Program-made: the position numbers and the translations under genes
Shown: positions 1 through 10,235 of the stretch, one piece after another
Numbering within the stretch: the stretch's first letter is position 1
How the letters are laid out: every line of letters starts with the position of its first letter
Assembly (NCBI RefSeq): GCF_014836445.1
Contig: NZ_JACSQV010000004.1
Coordinates: forward strand, 124,001 to 188,000
DNA: 64,000 bases
Direction: 5' to 3'
Origin: Cellulomonas avistercoris
GTDB lineage: Bacteria > Actinomycetota > Actinomycetes > Actinomycetales > Cellulomonadaceae
The notes under the pieces: model-generated
What the model was told of the DNA's origin: nothing
The model's database searches: none
What the model saw: the letters and a program-made list of their open reading frames with translations, nothing else

Positions 1-78
1 CGCCCCGACGACGACGGCCTCCCACCCCGACGAGCCCGTGCCCGCCGGGTCGGGGCCCTGCGCGACGTCCCGGCTCAC
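1..78 (-). CDS. hemG: Protoporphyrinogen oxidase N-terminus (partial, probable)
   Basis: Only the first 26 codons are in the window. A GTG at 78-76 overlaps the hemE stop codon by four bases (GTGA), and the frame stays open to base 1. The peptide ends with WEAVVVGA, the beginning of an N-terminal FAD-binding Rossmann fold (VVVGAG-type). In actinobacteria the gene after hemE in the same operon is commonly the FAD-dependent coproporphyrinogen/protoporphyrinogen oxidase of heme synthesis, so that is the likely product. The identification rests on position and these few residues. Another FAD-dependent protein is possible. Confidence 0.5.
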   Translation of the reverse strand, partial: MSRDVAQGPDPAGTGSSGWEAVVVGA

Positions 79-1160
79 AACGTGTGGACCAGCTGCACGA
101 GCCGTGTCAGCACGGCCGGGTCCGTGTCCGGCGGCACGCCGTGGCCGAGGTTCACGACGTGCCCCGGCGCCGCCGCGCCGCGGCGGACGACGTCGCGCAC
201 GTGCGCCTCGAGGACGTCCCAGGGCGCAGCCAGCAGCGCGGGGTCGACGTTGCCCTGCAGCGGTGTCGCGCCACCGAGCCGCGCCGACGCCTCGTCGAGC
301 GGCACGCGGTAGTCGACGCCCATGACGTCGGCGCCGGCGTCGCGCATCGCGACGAGCAGCTCGCCCGTCGCGACGCCGAAGTGCACGGTCCGCACGCCCA
401 GCGCGCTCGCCTGCGCGAGCACGCGCGCCGACGCGGGCGCGCAGTGCGCCGCGTAGTCGGCCAGCGACAGCGCGCCGGCCCATGAGTCGAACAGCTGCGC
501 CGCGCTGGCACCCGCCGTGACCTGCGCGGCGAGGAACGCGCCCGTCACCTCGGCCGTCCAGTCCATGAGCGCGGACCACGCGGCCGGGTCGGCGTGCATG
601 AGGCGGCGCGCGGCGAGGTGGTCGCGCGACGGCCCGCCCTCGACCAGGTACGCGGCGAGCGTGAAGGGCGCGCCCGCGAACCCGACGAGCGGCGTGCGGT
701 CGAGCTGCGCGACGGTCCGCTCGACGCCCGCGGTGACCGGTGCGAGGCGCGCGGCGTCCAGCGGGCCGAGGTCGCGCAGGCGCGCGACGTCGTCGAGCGT
801 GCGCACGGGCGAGGCGATCACGGGGCCCGTGCCGGGCACGATCTCGACGTCGACGCCGACCAGCTTGAGCGGCACGACGATGTCGGAGAAGAAGACCGCG
901 GCGTCGACGCCGTGGCGGCGCACGGGCTGCAGCGTGATCTCGGAGGCCAGGTCCGGGTCGAGGCACGCGTCGAGCATCGCGGTGCCGGCGCGCGACGCGC
1001 GGTACTCGGGGAGCGACCGTCCGGCCTGGCGCATGAACCAGACCGGAAGACGCTCGGGACGGGTCCCGGAATACGCCGTCACCAGCGCGGAATCACCGGT
1101 GCGGCCGTCGAGGAGCGGATGGTGTGGGGTAAGACTCACACCTCGGATTGTGCCGGACAT
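75..1160 (-). CDS. hemE: Uroporphyrinogen decarboxylase HemE
   Basis: This cytosolic enzyme decarboxylates the four acetate side chains of uroporphyrinogen III to give coproporphyrinogen III in heme synthesis. The 361-residue product has the usual family length. The N-terminal signature VWFMRQAGRSLPEYR is present, close to the classical PVWLMRQAGRYMPEYR, followed by GFAGAPFTLAAYLVEGG and a C-terminal NLGHGVPPDTDP. ATG at 1160 was chosen because conserved sequence begins shortly after it; a GTG at 1139 is an alternative. It is divergent from hemA across only about 26 bases and is followed, with a four-base overlap, by a probable oxidase gene, so it heads a heme operon. Confidence 0.95.
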   Translation of the reverse strand: MSGTIRGVSLTPHHPLLDGRTGDSALVTAYSGTRPERLPVWFMRQAGRSLPEYRASRAGTAMLDACLDPDLASEITLQPVRRHGVDAAVFFSDIVVPLKLVGVDVEIVPGTGPVIASPVRTLDDVARLRDLGPLDAARLAPVTAGVERTVAQLDRTPLVGFAGAPFTLAAYLVEGGPSRDHLAARRLMHADPAAWSALMDWTAEVTGAFLAAQVTAGASAAQLFDSWAGALSLADYAAHCAPASARVLAQASALGVRTVHFGVATGELLVAMRDAGADVMGVDYRVPLDEASARLGGATPLQGNVDPALLAAPWDVLEAHVRDVVRRGAAAPGHVVNLGHGVPPDTDPAVLTRLVQLVHTL

Positions 1161-1186
1161 TTCCCGGGATGATTCAATCGGTTCCC

Positions 1187-2464
1187 GTGGTGCTCCTGTC
1201 TCTCGTCGCGAGCCACCACTCCCTCGACCTGACCGTGCTGGAGCGTCTGCAGTCGGACGTCCACGCCGTGGGCAGGGAGCTCGTCGCCGCGACCAACGCC
1301 GTGACCGGTGCCGTCGTCCTCGCGACGTGCAACCGGTTCGAGCTGTACCTGGACGTCGACGACACCGCCCACACCCCCCGCGCCCGCCACGCCGTCGCGC
1401 AGGCCGTCGCCTCCCGCTCGGGCTACAGCGTCGACGACGTGGCCGAGCAGCTGCACCCGCTCGTCGGCGCCGACGCGAGCGAGCACCTGTTCGCGGTCGC
1501 CGCGGGGCTCGACTCGATGGTCGTGGGGGAGCGTGAGATCGCCGGCCAGGTGCGCCGGGCCCTGACCACCGCGCGCCGCGACGGCACGACGACGTCCACG
1601 CTCGAGGCGCTCTTCCAGGCCGCCTCGCGGGCCTCGCGCGCGGTCGAGAAGTCGACGGGCCTGGGCTCCACGGGCCGGTCGGTCGTCGGGGTCGCGCTCG
1701 ACCTCGCCGCACGCACCCTCCCGCAGGCCGACGGCGAGGTCGACTGGTCGGCCGTGCGCTGCGTGCTGGTCGGCACCGGCTCCTACGCCGGGGCCAGCCT
1801 CGCCGCCCTCAAGGCCCGGGGTGTGCGCGACGTGCGCGTGTTCTCGCCCAGCGGGCGGGCTGCGCCGTTCGCGTCCGCGCGCGGGGTCCGGGCGCTGCCG
1901 GCCGGGGCCGACCTCCTCGCCGAGGTCGCACGGACCGACCTCGTCGTCGCGTGCTCCGGTGCGGCGGGTGCCGTGCTCGGCGTCGAGGCGCTCGCCGCCG
2001 TGCGCCGCGGGTCGCCGCAGCCGCTCACGGTCGTCGACCTCGCGCTGCGCCACGACGTCGACCCCGACGTCCGCACCCTGCCCGGCGTCGCCCTCGTGAC
2101 GCTGCAGTCCGTCGCCGACCACGCCCCGGCGGAGCACGCCGCGCTGGGCCACGCGCGGGAGGTCGTGCTCCGGGCGGCCGAGGACTTCGAGGCGGACCGG
2201 CGCGTGCGGGAGTGGGACCCCGCCGTCCTCGCGGAGCGCACCCGCGTCCTGGGCGGGCTCGAGGCCGCGCTGGACGCCCTGCCGCCGTCCGATCGCGACG
2301 AGACGCGCGCCCGCTCGCTGCGGCGGCGCACGCGCTCGCTGCTGCACGGTCCCACCGTCGCCGCCCGGGCCGCGGCGCGGGTCGGGGACGCCGCCGGCTA
2401 CGCCCACGCGCTCGCGGACCTCGCCGCGATCGACGTCCCGGACGTCGCTCCGGCACCTGCCTGA
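1187..2464 (+). CDS. hemA: Glutamyl-tRNA reductase HemA
   Basis: HemA reduces glutamyl-tRNA(Glu) with NADPH to glutamate-1-semialdehyde, the first committed step of the C5 route to tetrapyrroles. The start of the protein reads LLSLVASHHSLDLTVLERL. The catalytic cysteine lies in VLATCNRFELY. The substrate loop GEREIAGQVRRAL and the following SRASRAVEKSTGLG block are typical. A Rossmann segment (CVLVGTGSYAGASLAAL) and a C-terminal helical dimerisation region follow, for about 425 residues. The first GTG before LLSL was taken as the start; ATG at 1169 is an in-frame alternative. No strong ribosome site is visible, so leaderless translation is possible. It is divergent from hemE. Confidence 0.93.
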   Translation: MVLLSLVASHHSLDLTVLERLQSDVHAVGRELVAATNAVTGAVVLATCNRFELYLDVDDTAHTPRARHAVAQAVASRSGYSVDDVAEQLHPLVGADASEHLFAVAAGLDSMVVGEREIAGQVRRALTTARRDGTTTSTLEALFQAASRASRAVEKSTGLGSTGRSVVGVALDLAARTLPQADGEVDWSAVRCVLVGTGSYAGASLAALKARGVRDVRVFSPSGRAAPFASARGVRALPAGADLLAEVARTDLVVACSGAAGAVLGVEALAAVRRGSPQPLTVVDLALRHDVDPDVRTLPGVALVTLQSVADHAPAEHAALGHAREVVLRAAEDFEADRRVREWDPAVLAERTRVLGGLEAALDALPPSDRDETRARSLRRRTRSLLHGPTVAARAAARVGDAAGYAHALADLAAIDVPDVAPAPA

Positions 2465-2558
2465 CGTCCCCCGGACCGCGGCGCTCTCGCCGCGCGGGCC
2501 GGGCAGGGTCGACGTAGCGTCGTCCGGGCACCATCCGGCACGCAACGGAGGAGACCTC

Positions 2559-3026
2559 ATGGCCACGATCGACGAGACCATCGACGTCGACGTCCCTGTC
2601 CGTACCGCGTACGACCAGTGGACGCAGTTCGAGGAGTTCCCGCACTTCATGAACGGCGTCGAGGAGATCAAGCAGATCAGCGACACGCTGACGCGCTGGA
2701 CGACCAGCATCGCGGGCGTCGACCGCGAGTTCGACGCCGCGATCCTCGAGCAGCAGCCCGACGTCGTCGTCGCGTGGGCGAGCGTCGACGGCACGACGCA
2801 CGCCGGCCGCGTGACGTTCGAGCCGCTCGGGCCCGGCTCGACGCGGGTCACGACGCACATCGAGTGGGAGCCCGAGGGCTTCCGCGAGAAGGTCGGAGCC
2901 GCGATCGGCGCCGACGACCGGCAGGTGAAGAAGGACCTGCACCGCTTCAAGGAGTTCATCGAGGGGCGCCGCACCGAGACGGGCGCCTGGCGCGGGGCCG
3001 TGCACGGCGGCCACCCCACCGACTGA
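2559..3026 (+). CDS. SRPBCC (START-like) family protein
   Basis: A 155-residue protein of the SRPBCC/polyketide-cyclase-like fold, whose members bind hydrophobic ligands in a helix-grip pocket. The N-terminus has the family pattern IDVDVPVRTAYDQWTQFEEFPHFM, where strand one is followed by the YDQW...FPHFM helix, and the C-terminus has the long helix DRQVKKDLHRFKEFIEGR. A good ribosome site (GGAGGAGACC) lies just upstream of the ATG. It stands alone between hemA and a strong convergent terminator. The ligand cannot be told from sequence; a stress-linked coenzyme Q-binding-like protein is the usual database description. Confidence 0.85.
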   Translation: MATIDETIDVDVPVRTAYDQWTQFEEFPHFMNGVEEIKQISDTLTRWTTSIAGVDREFDAAILEQQPDVVVAWASVDGTTHAGRVTFEPLGPGSTRVTTHIEWEPEGFREKVGAAIGADDRQVKKDLHRFKEFIEGRRTETGAWRGAVHGGHPTD

Positions 3027-3035
3027 GCGCGTAAC

Positions 3036-3102
3036 GGATCGCTCTCTCGCCGCAGGGGTGGGGGTGGGTGGACCCACCCCCCAGGTGGTGAGAGAGCGAT
3101 CC
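3036..3102. terminator. Long bidirectional hairpin between convergent genes
   Basis: Outer arms GGATCGCTCTCTC (3036-3048) and GAGAGAGCGATCC (3090-3102) are perfectly complementary, and inside them GGGGTGGGT (3061-3069) pairs with ACCCACCCC (3072-3080). It sits exactly between the convergent SRPBCC and thioredoxin-domain genes, so a two-way transcription terminator is likely. The outer arms carry the GAGAGAGC core that recurs near 30.8 and 31.9 kb. Confidence 0.75.
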
Positions 3103-3112
3103 GGTCGGCCGG

Positions 3113-5164
<2,052 letters not shown>

Positions 5165-5271
5165 AGGTCCAGCCTGGGTCAGGAGGGCCGGAGCAGCGAA
5201 CCGGGGAGCCCGACGGCCGCGGGCGCGCGCCGAGCACGACACGTTTCGCCCGGTCAGACGCAAGAAAAAGC

Positions 5272-5310
5272 GCACCGGGCCTGGTCGGGGGGGAGGACCA
5301 GGCCCGGTGC
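5272..5310 (-). terminator. Rho-independent terminator
   Basis: A perfect 15-bp stem, GCACCGGGCCTGGTC (5272-5286) with GACCAGGCCCGGTGC (5296-5310), has a 9-base loop. Read on the minus strand it is followed by GCTTTTTCTT, a classic U-tract, so it terminates the transcript of the unknown gene that ends at 5445. Such a textbook intrinsic terminator stands out in this GC-rich sequence. Confidence 0.9.
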
Positions 5311-5444
5311 GGTCTGTGGGCCGACCCTTGCGGGCCGACCGGGGGACCGGGGCTCTCCGGGGAGTGCCGCTCGGGTTCGTGCCGGTATGTCTGGAGATGC
5401 TACGCGAACGTGACGCTCTGCGGGTGAAAATTCACCGACCAGAT

Positions 5445-6308
5445 CTACGAATGTGCCCAGTGCCGCTGCTGCGCCGCCGGACCGGGTGCCCACGTGTGCG
5501 GGACGACCTGGTTGGTCTCGATGTCGGTGAGCTCGGCGGCGTAGACGATCGCCTCGTACACGCCGGCCTCGACGCGCTCCAGGTGCAGGCGCTCGGCACG
5601 CTCGATGTCGTCGCCCAGGTGCGAGATGCGGGCCACGACGTAGCGTTGGGCGTCCTGCCACTGGTCGACCACGCGGACCGACAGGCCGTTCCAGCGGGCC
5701 GTCAGGTCGAGCTCGAACAGCTCGGTGACGTCCTCGCGGGCCACCCGCCGGTACCAGCGGCCCGACGGCGACTGGTGGAAGCCGGTCTCCGCGAGCGGCG
5801 GGTTGGCGAGCGCGAGCACGACCGTGTGCCCGCCGTCCACCACGTCCGCCTCCAGGTAGGCGCCGTGCCACTTCGCGACCGGCCCGACGCACCGCGACAG
5901 CGACGCGAGCGCCGGACGAGGCGCACCGAGCTGCGTGACGGTCCACCCCGTGCCCACGTCGCCGTAGCGCGCGAGGAGCGTCGATGTGCCGTCGTCGTGC
6001 ACCCGGATCAGCTCGGCGCCCGGGGGGATGCGGGAGTGCCGCAGCCACCAGAGCGGGACGATGTACCCCGGGACGTCGCGGTACTGCAGCTGCGGCGAGG
6101 ACTCGAACCGCAGGATGTCGATGGAGCGGTCGTACGGGCTGAACGGCGAGCCGGGGTAGCCCAGGCCGTGCACCTCGAAGAGCTGGGCGGGGGTGGTCGC
6201 GAACGCGACGTCCTCTGCGCGGACCACGTAACCGGCGATGCGGTCGTGACCCTGCGTGAGATGGGCGTGCGCCAGCGACGGTGTGATCGCCTTCTGCATC
6301 AGTGTCAC
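5445..6308 (-). CDS. Conserved protein of unknown function
   Basis: The product has about 287 residues and I do not recognise a family. It has no signal peptide or membrane segment and looks cytosolic, with many aromatic residues (YPGSPFSPYDRS, YIVPLWWLRHSRIPPG, GFHQSPSGRWYRR). The start is decided by a ribosome site: GGAAG lies six bases before GTG at 6308, whereas the ATG at 6299 would be too far away. The gene is monocistronic, with a perfect stem plus U-tract terminator downstream and a long AT-richer leader upstream. Together these suggest a well-expressed, independently regulated gene. Confidence 0.7.
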   Translation of the reverse strand: MTLMQKAITPSLAHAHLTQGHDRIAGYVVRAEDVAFATTPAQLFEVHGLGYPGSPFSPYDRSIDILRFESSPQLQYRDVPGYIVPLWWLRHSRIPPGAELIRVHDDGTSTLLARYGDVGTGWTVTQLGAPRPALASLSRCVGPVAKWHGAYLEADVVDGGHTVVLALANPPLAETGFHQSPSGRWYRRVAREDVTELFELDLTARWNGLSVRVVDQWQDAQRYVVARISHLGDDIERAERLHLERVEAGVYEAIVYAAELTDIETNQVVPHTWAPGPAAQQRHWAHS

Positions 6309-6505
6309 GTTGGGCTTCCTTGCCGGATCGGACTGAAGGGGAGGATTCCGACGACGCCGACGATTCTGACCCGATCCAGGGCACATGTCCAGGTATCGAA
6401 ACGTATCGACAGGAACCGCTCCCACCGCAGGGCGGGCAATTAGGCCGAACGAGTGACGCGTTCGGGGGACGTTGCCGCCCCGATCCGGACGAACCGGACA
6501 GCAGG

Positions 6506-7954
6506 CTACTCCAGGTGGGCGACCAGCGCGGACGCCATTCCGGTGTACGTTGCGGGCGAGAGGTTGCGCAGCCGCTCCGTCACGTCGGCCGGCAGGCCCA
6601 GCGAGTCGACGAAGGACCGCATGTCCTCGGCCGTCAGCCGGCGCCCGCGCGTCAGCTCCTTGAGCCGCTCGTACGGGTTGTCCATGCCGGCGACGCCCGC
6701 GACCGACGCCGCGCGCATGGCCGACTGCACGGCCTCGCCCAGCACCTCCCAGTTGGCGTCGAGCTCGCGCGCCAGCATCGCGACGTCCACCGACAGGGCC
6801 CGCAGACCCCGGCGCACGTTGTCGATCGCGAGCAGCGAGTGCCCGAACGCGGGGCCGATGTTGCGCTGCGTCGTGGAGTCCGTCAGGTCGCGCTGCAGGC
6901 GGCTGGTGACCAGCGTCGCGGCCAGCGTGTCGAGCAGCGCGGACGAGATCTCGAGGTTCGCCTCGGCGTTCTCGAAGCGGATCGGGTTGACCTTGTGCGG
7001 CATGGTCGACGAGCCCGTCGCCCCCGCGACCGGGATCTGCGTGAAGACGCCGCGGCTGATGTACGTCCACACGTCGGTGGCCAGGTTGTGCAGCACCCGG
7101 TTGAAGCGCGCGACGTCCGCGTACAGCTCGGCCTGCCAGTCGTGCGACTCGATCTGCGTGGTCAGCGGGTTCCACGTCAGGCCCAGGTGCTCGACGAACG
7201 TGCGCGACACCATCTGCCAGTCCGCGTCCGGGACGGCCGCGAGGTGCGCGCCGTACGTGCCCGTCGCGCCGTTGAGCTTGCCCAGGTACTCGTCCGACGC
7301 GATGCGGCGCAGCTGACGGCGCAGGCGGTGCGCGAGGACCGCGAGCTCCTTGCCCAGGGTCGTCGGCGTCGCCGGCTGCCCGTGGGTCAGCGCGAGCATG
7401 GGGACGTCCGCGTGCTCCGCGGCCAGCGCTGCGACCTCGTCCGTCAGCGCGACGGCTGCGGGGAACCACACCTCGTGCACCGCGCCGCGCACCATCAGCG
7501 CGTACGACAGGTTGTTGACGTCCTCGCTCGTGAGCGCGAAGTGCACGAGCTCGCCCACCTGCGGCAGCACGGTGTCGGCACGCAGCGCGTCCGGTGCGGC
7601 GGCGATGCGGCGCTTGAGGAAGTACTCGACGGCCTTCACGTCGTGCACCGTCGTCCGCTCGATCTCCGCGAGCTCGGCGATCTCGCCCGCGCCGAACGTC
7701 GCGACGACGTCGCGCAGGTACTGCTGCTCGTCGGGTGCCAGCTCCGGGGCGCCCGGCACGACCGCGTGCGACGTCAGGTGGATGACCCACTCGACCTCGA
7801 CCTCGACGCGCGCGCGGTTGAGCGCCGCCTCCGACAGGTGGTCGACGAGCGGCGCGACCGCCGGGCGGTAGCGCCCGTCGAGCGGGCCCAGCGCGATGGC
7901 GGGGGTGACGTCGGCGAGGGGGACGCGGGCGGGGGAGGCGTCGTCGAGCGGCAT
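6506..7954 (-). CDS. purB: Adenylosuccinate lyase PurB
   Basis: PurB splits adenylosuccinate to AMP and fumarate, and SAICAR to AICAR and fumarate, in purine synthesis. The 482-residue length fits the E. coli-type subfamily. The fumarase/aspartase superfamily signature TGSSTMPHKVNPIRFENAE lies near residue 320, carrying the flexible-loop catalytic serine. The N-terminal GPLDGRYRPAV and the TLTHGQPATPTTLGKELAV-like block are also present (here written ALTHGQPATPTTLGKE). ATG at 7954 begins the conserved reading. It lies directly beside the truncated RHS island, which begins about 150 bases away on the other strand. Confidence 0.95.
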   Translation of the reverse strand: MPLDDASPARVPLADVTPAIALGPLDGRYRPAVAPLVDHLSEAALNRARVEVEVEWVIHLTSHAVVPGAPELAPDEQQYLRDVVATFGAGEIAELAEIERTTVHDVKAVEYFLKRRIAAAPDALRADTVLPQVGELVHFALTSEDVNNLSYALMVRGAVHEVWFPAAVALTDEVAALAAEHADVPMLALTHGQPATPTTLGKELAVLAHRLRRQLRRIASDEYLGKLNGATGTYGAHLAAVPDADWQMVSRTFVEHLGLTWNPLTTQIESHDWQAELYADVARFNRVLHNLATDVWTYISRGVFTQIPVAGATGSSTMPHKVNPIRFENAEANLEISSALLDTLAATLVTSRLQRDLTDSTTQRNIGPAFGHSLLAIDNVRRGLRALSVDVAMLARELDANWEVLGEAVQSAMRAASVAGVAGMDNPYERLKELTRGRRLTAEDMRSFVDSLGLPADVTERLRNLSPATYTGMASALVAHLE

Positions 7955-8104
7955 GGGGTCAGTGTTTCAGAGGGCGGCGGCGAGGTGCGCGGGGCGTCCG
8001 GAAGGGTGGTGAGCGCGTCGTTCGCGGGGGCGCGCTGGGCCGGAAGGGTGGCGACACTGCTCCGATCTGCCCGGATCGCGCCCGTAAGAGTGGATTATTC
8101 GTGA

Positions 8105-9466
8105 ACGTCGGCGACTCGAGTTGCGACGGCGACCGGCGAGTGGGGCGAGGAGTGCCCCGGGGAGGCCGGCGCGGCCACGACGACCTCGACGTACGACTCG
8201 GCGAACCGCCTGGTCTCGACGTCCGGCGGCAACGGCGACGCATGGCGGTACGACGCGTTCGGGCGCACGACCGCGATGCCGACGGCCGACGGGTCGGCCG
8301 TGGCGAGCACGGGGTACTTCGTGAACGACCTGGTCGCCTCGCAGGAGGTGCCGGGTGTCGAGAAGGCCGCATGGACCCTGGACCCGCTGCAGCGGTTCTC
8401 GACGCAGTCGACGTCCGCGTGGGTGAACGAGGCGTGGGCGAGCTCGACCGAGCAGGTCATCCACTACGACGGCGACGGTGATGAGCCGGGCTGGATCGTG
8501 GAGGACGCGACCCAGCCGGACAAGGTCACGCGGTGGGTCGAGGGTGCTGACGGGCAAGTGGCCGTGCAGACCTCTGCCACCGGGGACCAGGTGCTGCAGC
8601 TGGTCAACCTGCACGGGGACGTGGTCGGGACGATCCCGATCGACGAGGATGCACCGCACCCGGCGTGGCAGGACCTGAGGTACACGTCGTACGACGAGTT
8701 CGGGAACCCCGAGGCGTTGACCGGCGGGTCCGCGTCGCAGACGCCGCCGGCCAGGTATGGGTGGCTGGGTGCTGCCCAGCGCTCGGCGGACACCCCGGCC
8801 GGGGTCCTGCTGATGGGCGTGCGTCTGTACCACCCCGGGATCGGACGGTTCCTGCAGGTCGATCCCGTGGCCGGCGGGTCGGCGAACGCGTACGACTACT
8901 GCAACGCCGACCCGGTGAACTGCACGGACCTGGGCGGGACGATCGCCTGGGGCAGGGTGCTGGGTGCGGTGGCAGTCTTTGGGGAAGTGGCCTCCATGAT
9001 CCCTGGGCCTGTAGGCGTCGCGGCCGGGGGGATCGCAGCAACCGCGTACCTGTTGAAGGGTGACCACAAGGCTGCGGCGTGGGCTGCGGCCGGTGCTGCT
9101 GCCGCTCTCGTGGGAGCGGGTGCCGCCGTGAGGGTGGCAAGGGGCATCAAGCGAGCCAATACGCTCGTTGAAGGTGGTCAGCGGGTCAAGAACACGCTCC
9201 AGAAGGGAAAGTTCCTCGGATACCGGCCAAGTGGAAAATTCACCCGAGCGGCTGATCGCCAGGCACGCGCGGCAGCCGTCGGTAGGCCATGCTCCGTGTG
9301 CGGGGTCAAGATGGAGCGGAGTGCGCGATCAGTCAAGGGAAAGCCCAAGAACATGAGGCAGGTAGAGCAGGACCACATTCAGGCGAGGTCCCGTGGCGGT
9401 AACAATTCGCCATGGAATCGACGTGAGATATGCGCCAGATGCAACAACGGCAAGGGGGCAAAATAG
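8105..9466 (+). pseudogene. 5'-truncated RHS-repeat gene with HNH nuclease toxin tip
   Basis: The frame opens right after a stop at 8102-8104 and has no good start before ATG 8276, yet RHS/YD-type sequence is already recognisable upstream of that ATG (STYDSANRLVSTSGG, WRYDAFGR). The RHS-associated core VRLYHPGIGRFLQVDPV...NAYDYCNADPVN follows near the middle, then a hydrophobic alanine-rich stretch. The C-terminus is an HNH/ENDO-VII-like nuclease with CSVCG, DHIQARSRGGNNSPWN and CARCNNGKG, giving paired CxxC zinc ligands plus the D-H-N core. It looks like the tip of a polymorphic toxin that has lost its N-terminal secretion and shell parts. Base composition falls toward the 3' end. It may be a relic or a displaced tip kept for recombination. 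Confidence 0.8.
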
Positions 9467-9467
9467 G

Positions 9468-9836
9468 ATGTTCGGCATCGGTTCGGCACGCACGCCGCGC
9501 TCGAAGGAGGTGGTGACGACTTCCGCCGAGGTCCTCGAGGTTGGACGTACCGTGACGTTCGTGGCGCGGCGGAGTGGCAGCTGGGTGTACCTTTCCGGCC
9601 ACGAGACCGACGACTCGGAACCTCTGGCGGTGCACTTCAGCCATCTGGCAGGTGTCGATCCCGGCCTGGTCACGTTGCGTCTGCGAAGGTGCCACTACGC
9701 CTTGAGGTACGACGCGGGAGCCCCGTGGCACGCCTTCGGGCCCGTCGAGGACGACGAGATGGACCGGCTCCTGGAGACGGGCGTTGTCGACGCACAACGA
9801 GCAGACATCGTCGCTGGGTCGGGGGACGGCGCCTGA
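9468..9836 (+). CDS. Probable immunity protein to the HNH toxin tip
   Basis: A 122-residue acidic protein whose ATG follows the toxin stop codon by one base, with an AAGGGGG ribosome site inside the toxin end. A gene placed directly after an RHS C-terminal toxin is normally its cognate immunity gene. The segment VTFVARRSGSWVYLSGHETDD vaguely recalls DUF2185/Imm33-like proteins (SGW..SGDE pattern), but the match is by eye and weak. It has no signal peptide, as expected for a protein that blocks a nuclease in the cytosol. The function is inferred from position. Confidence 0.6.
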   Translation: MFGIGSARTPRSKEVVTTSAEVLEVGRTVTFVARRSGSWVYLSGHETDDSEPLAVHFSHLAGVDPGLVTLRLRRCHYALRYDAGAPWHAFGPVEDDEMDRLLETGVVDAQRADIVAGSGDGA

Positions 9837-10235
9837 TGAGGTGTCGCGGCTGACGAGGTCGGTGACGGGCGAGTCGACGGCCGTCCGATGCCCGGTGGCA
9901 CCGTCGCGTCACGCGAAGTTGAATGATGTAGCAAAGCCACGAGGATGCTGCTGGGGGGAGTGCCGGGAGGCAAACTTGAATCCAGGGCGAATCAAGTGGA
10001 GACGTTCTGATGAGGCACGCGCCCCGTCGTCATGTTCTGGTGCGGGCGCCCCGTCACGCCTGCGACGTCCTGGAGCGCCTGTTTCCATCGCCAGCAGACG
10101 CGGGGCGGAGAGAGATTTTGGCGGACCGGCCGCTATCACCGAATCAGGCGAGCGGGTGCCGATCACGCAGGGCGGGCCCCGTCCCCATCGGGCGCAGCAG
10201 GCGGGCGGCGGCGGCGGCGGCGAACAGCCTTCTTC
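9837..10235. other. Gene-free stretch at the end of the RHS island
   Basis: About 400 bases with no convincing gene on either strand. The section from about 9900 to 10120 is noticeably richer in A and T than the flanks, like the preceding toxin end. Short open frames here lack family similarity and codon bias. It is probably eroded accessory DNA left after rearrangement. No inverted repeat or direct repeat suggestive of an insertion sequence was seen. Confidence 0.5.

Noticed and set aside
38-511. Several long open frames on both strands opposite hemE
   Set aside because: They are arginine- and alanine-rich shadows of the real gene with no family similarity; high GC content creates such frames throughout the window.
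8101-8481. A GTG-initiated plus-strand frame starting at 8101
   Set aside because: Its translation is arginine-rich, while a different frame gives clear RHS sequence across the same bases.
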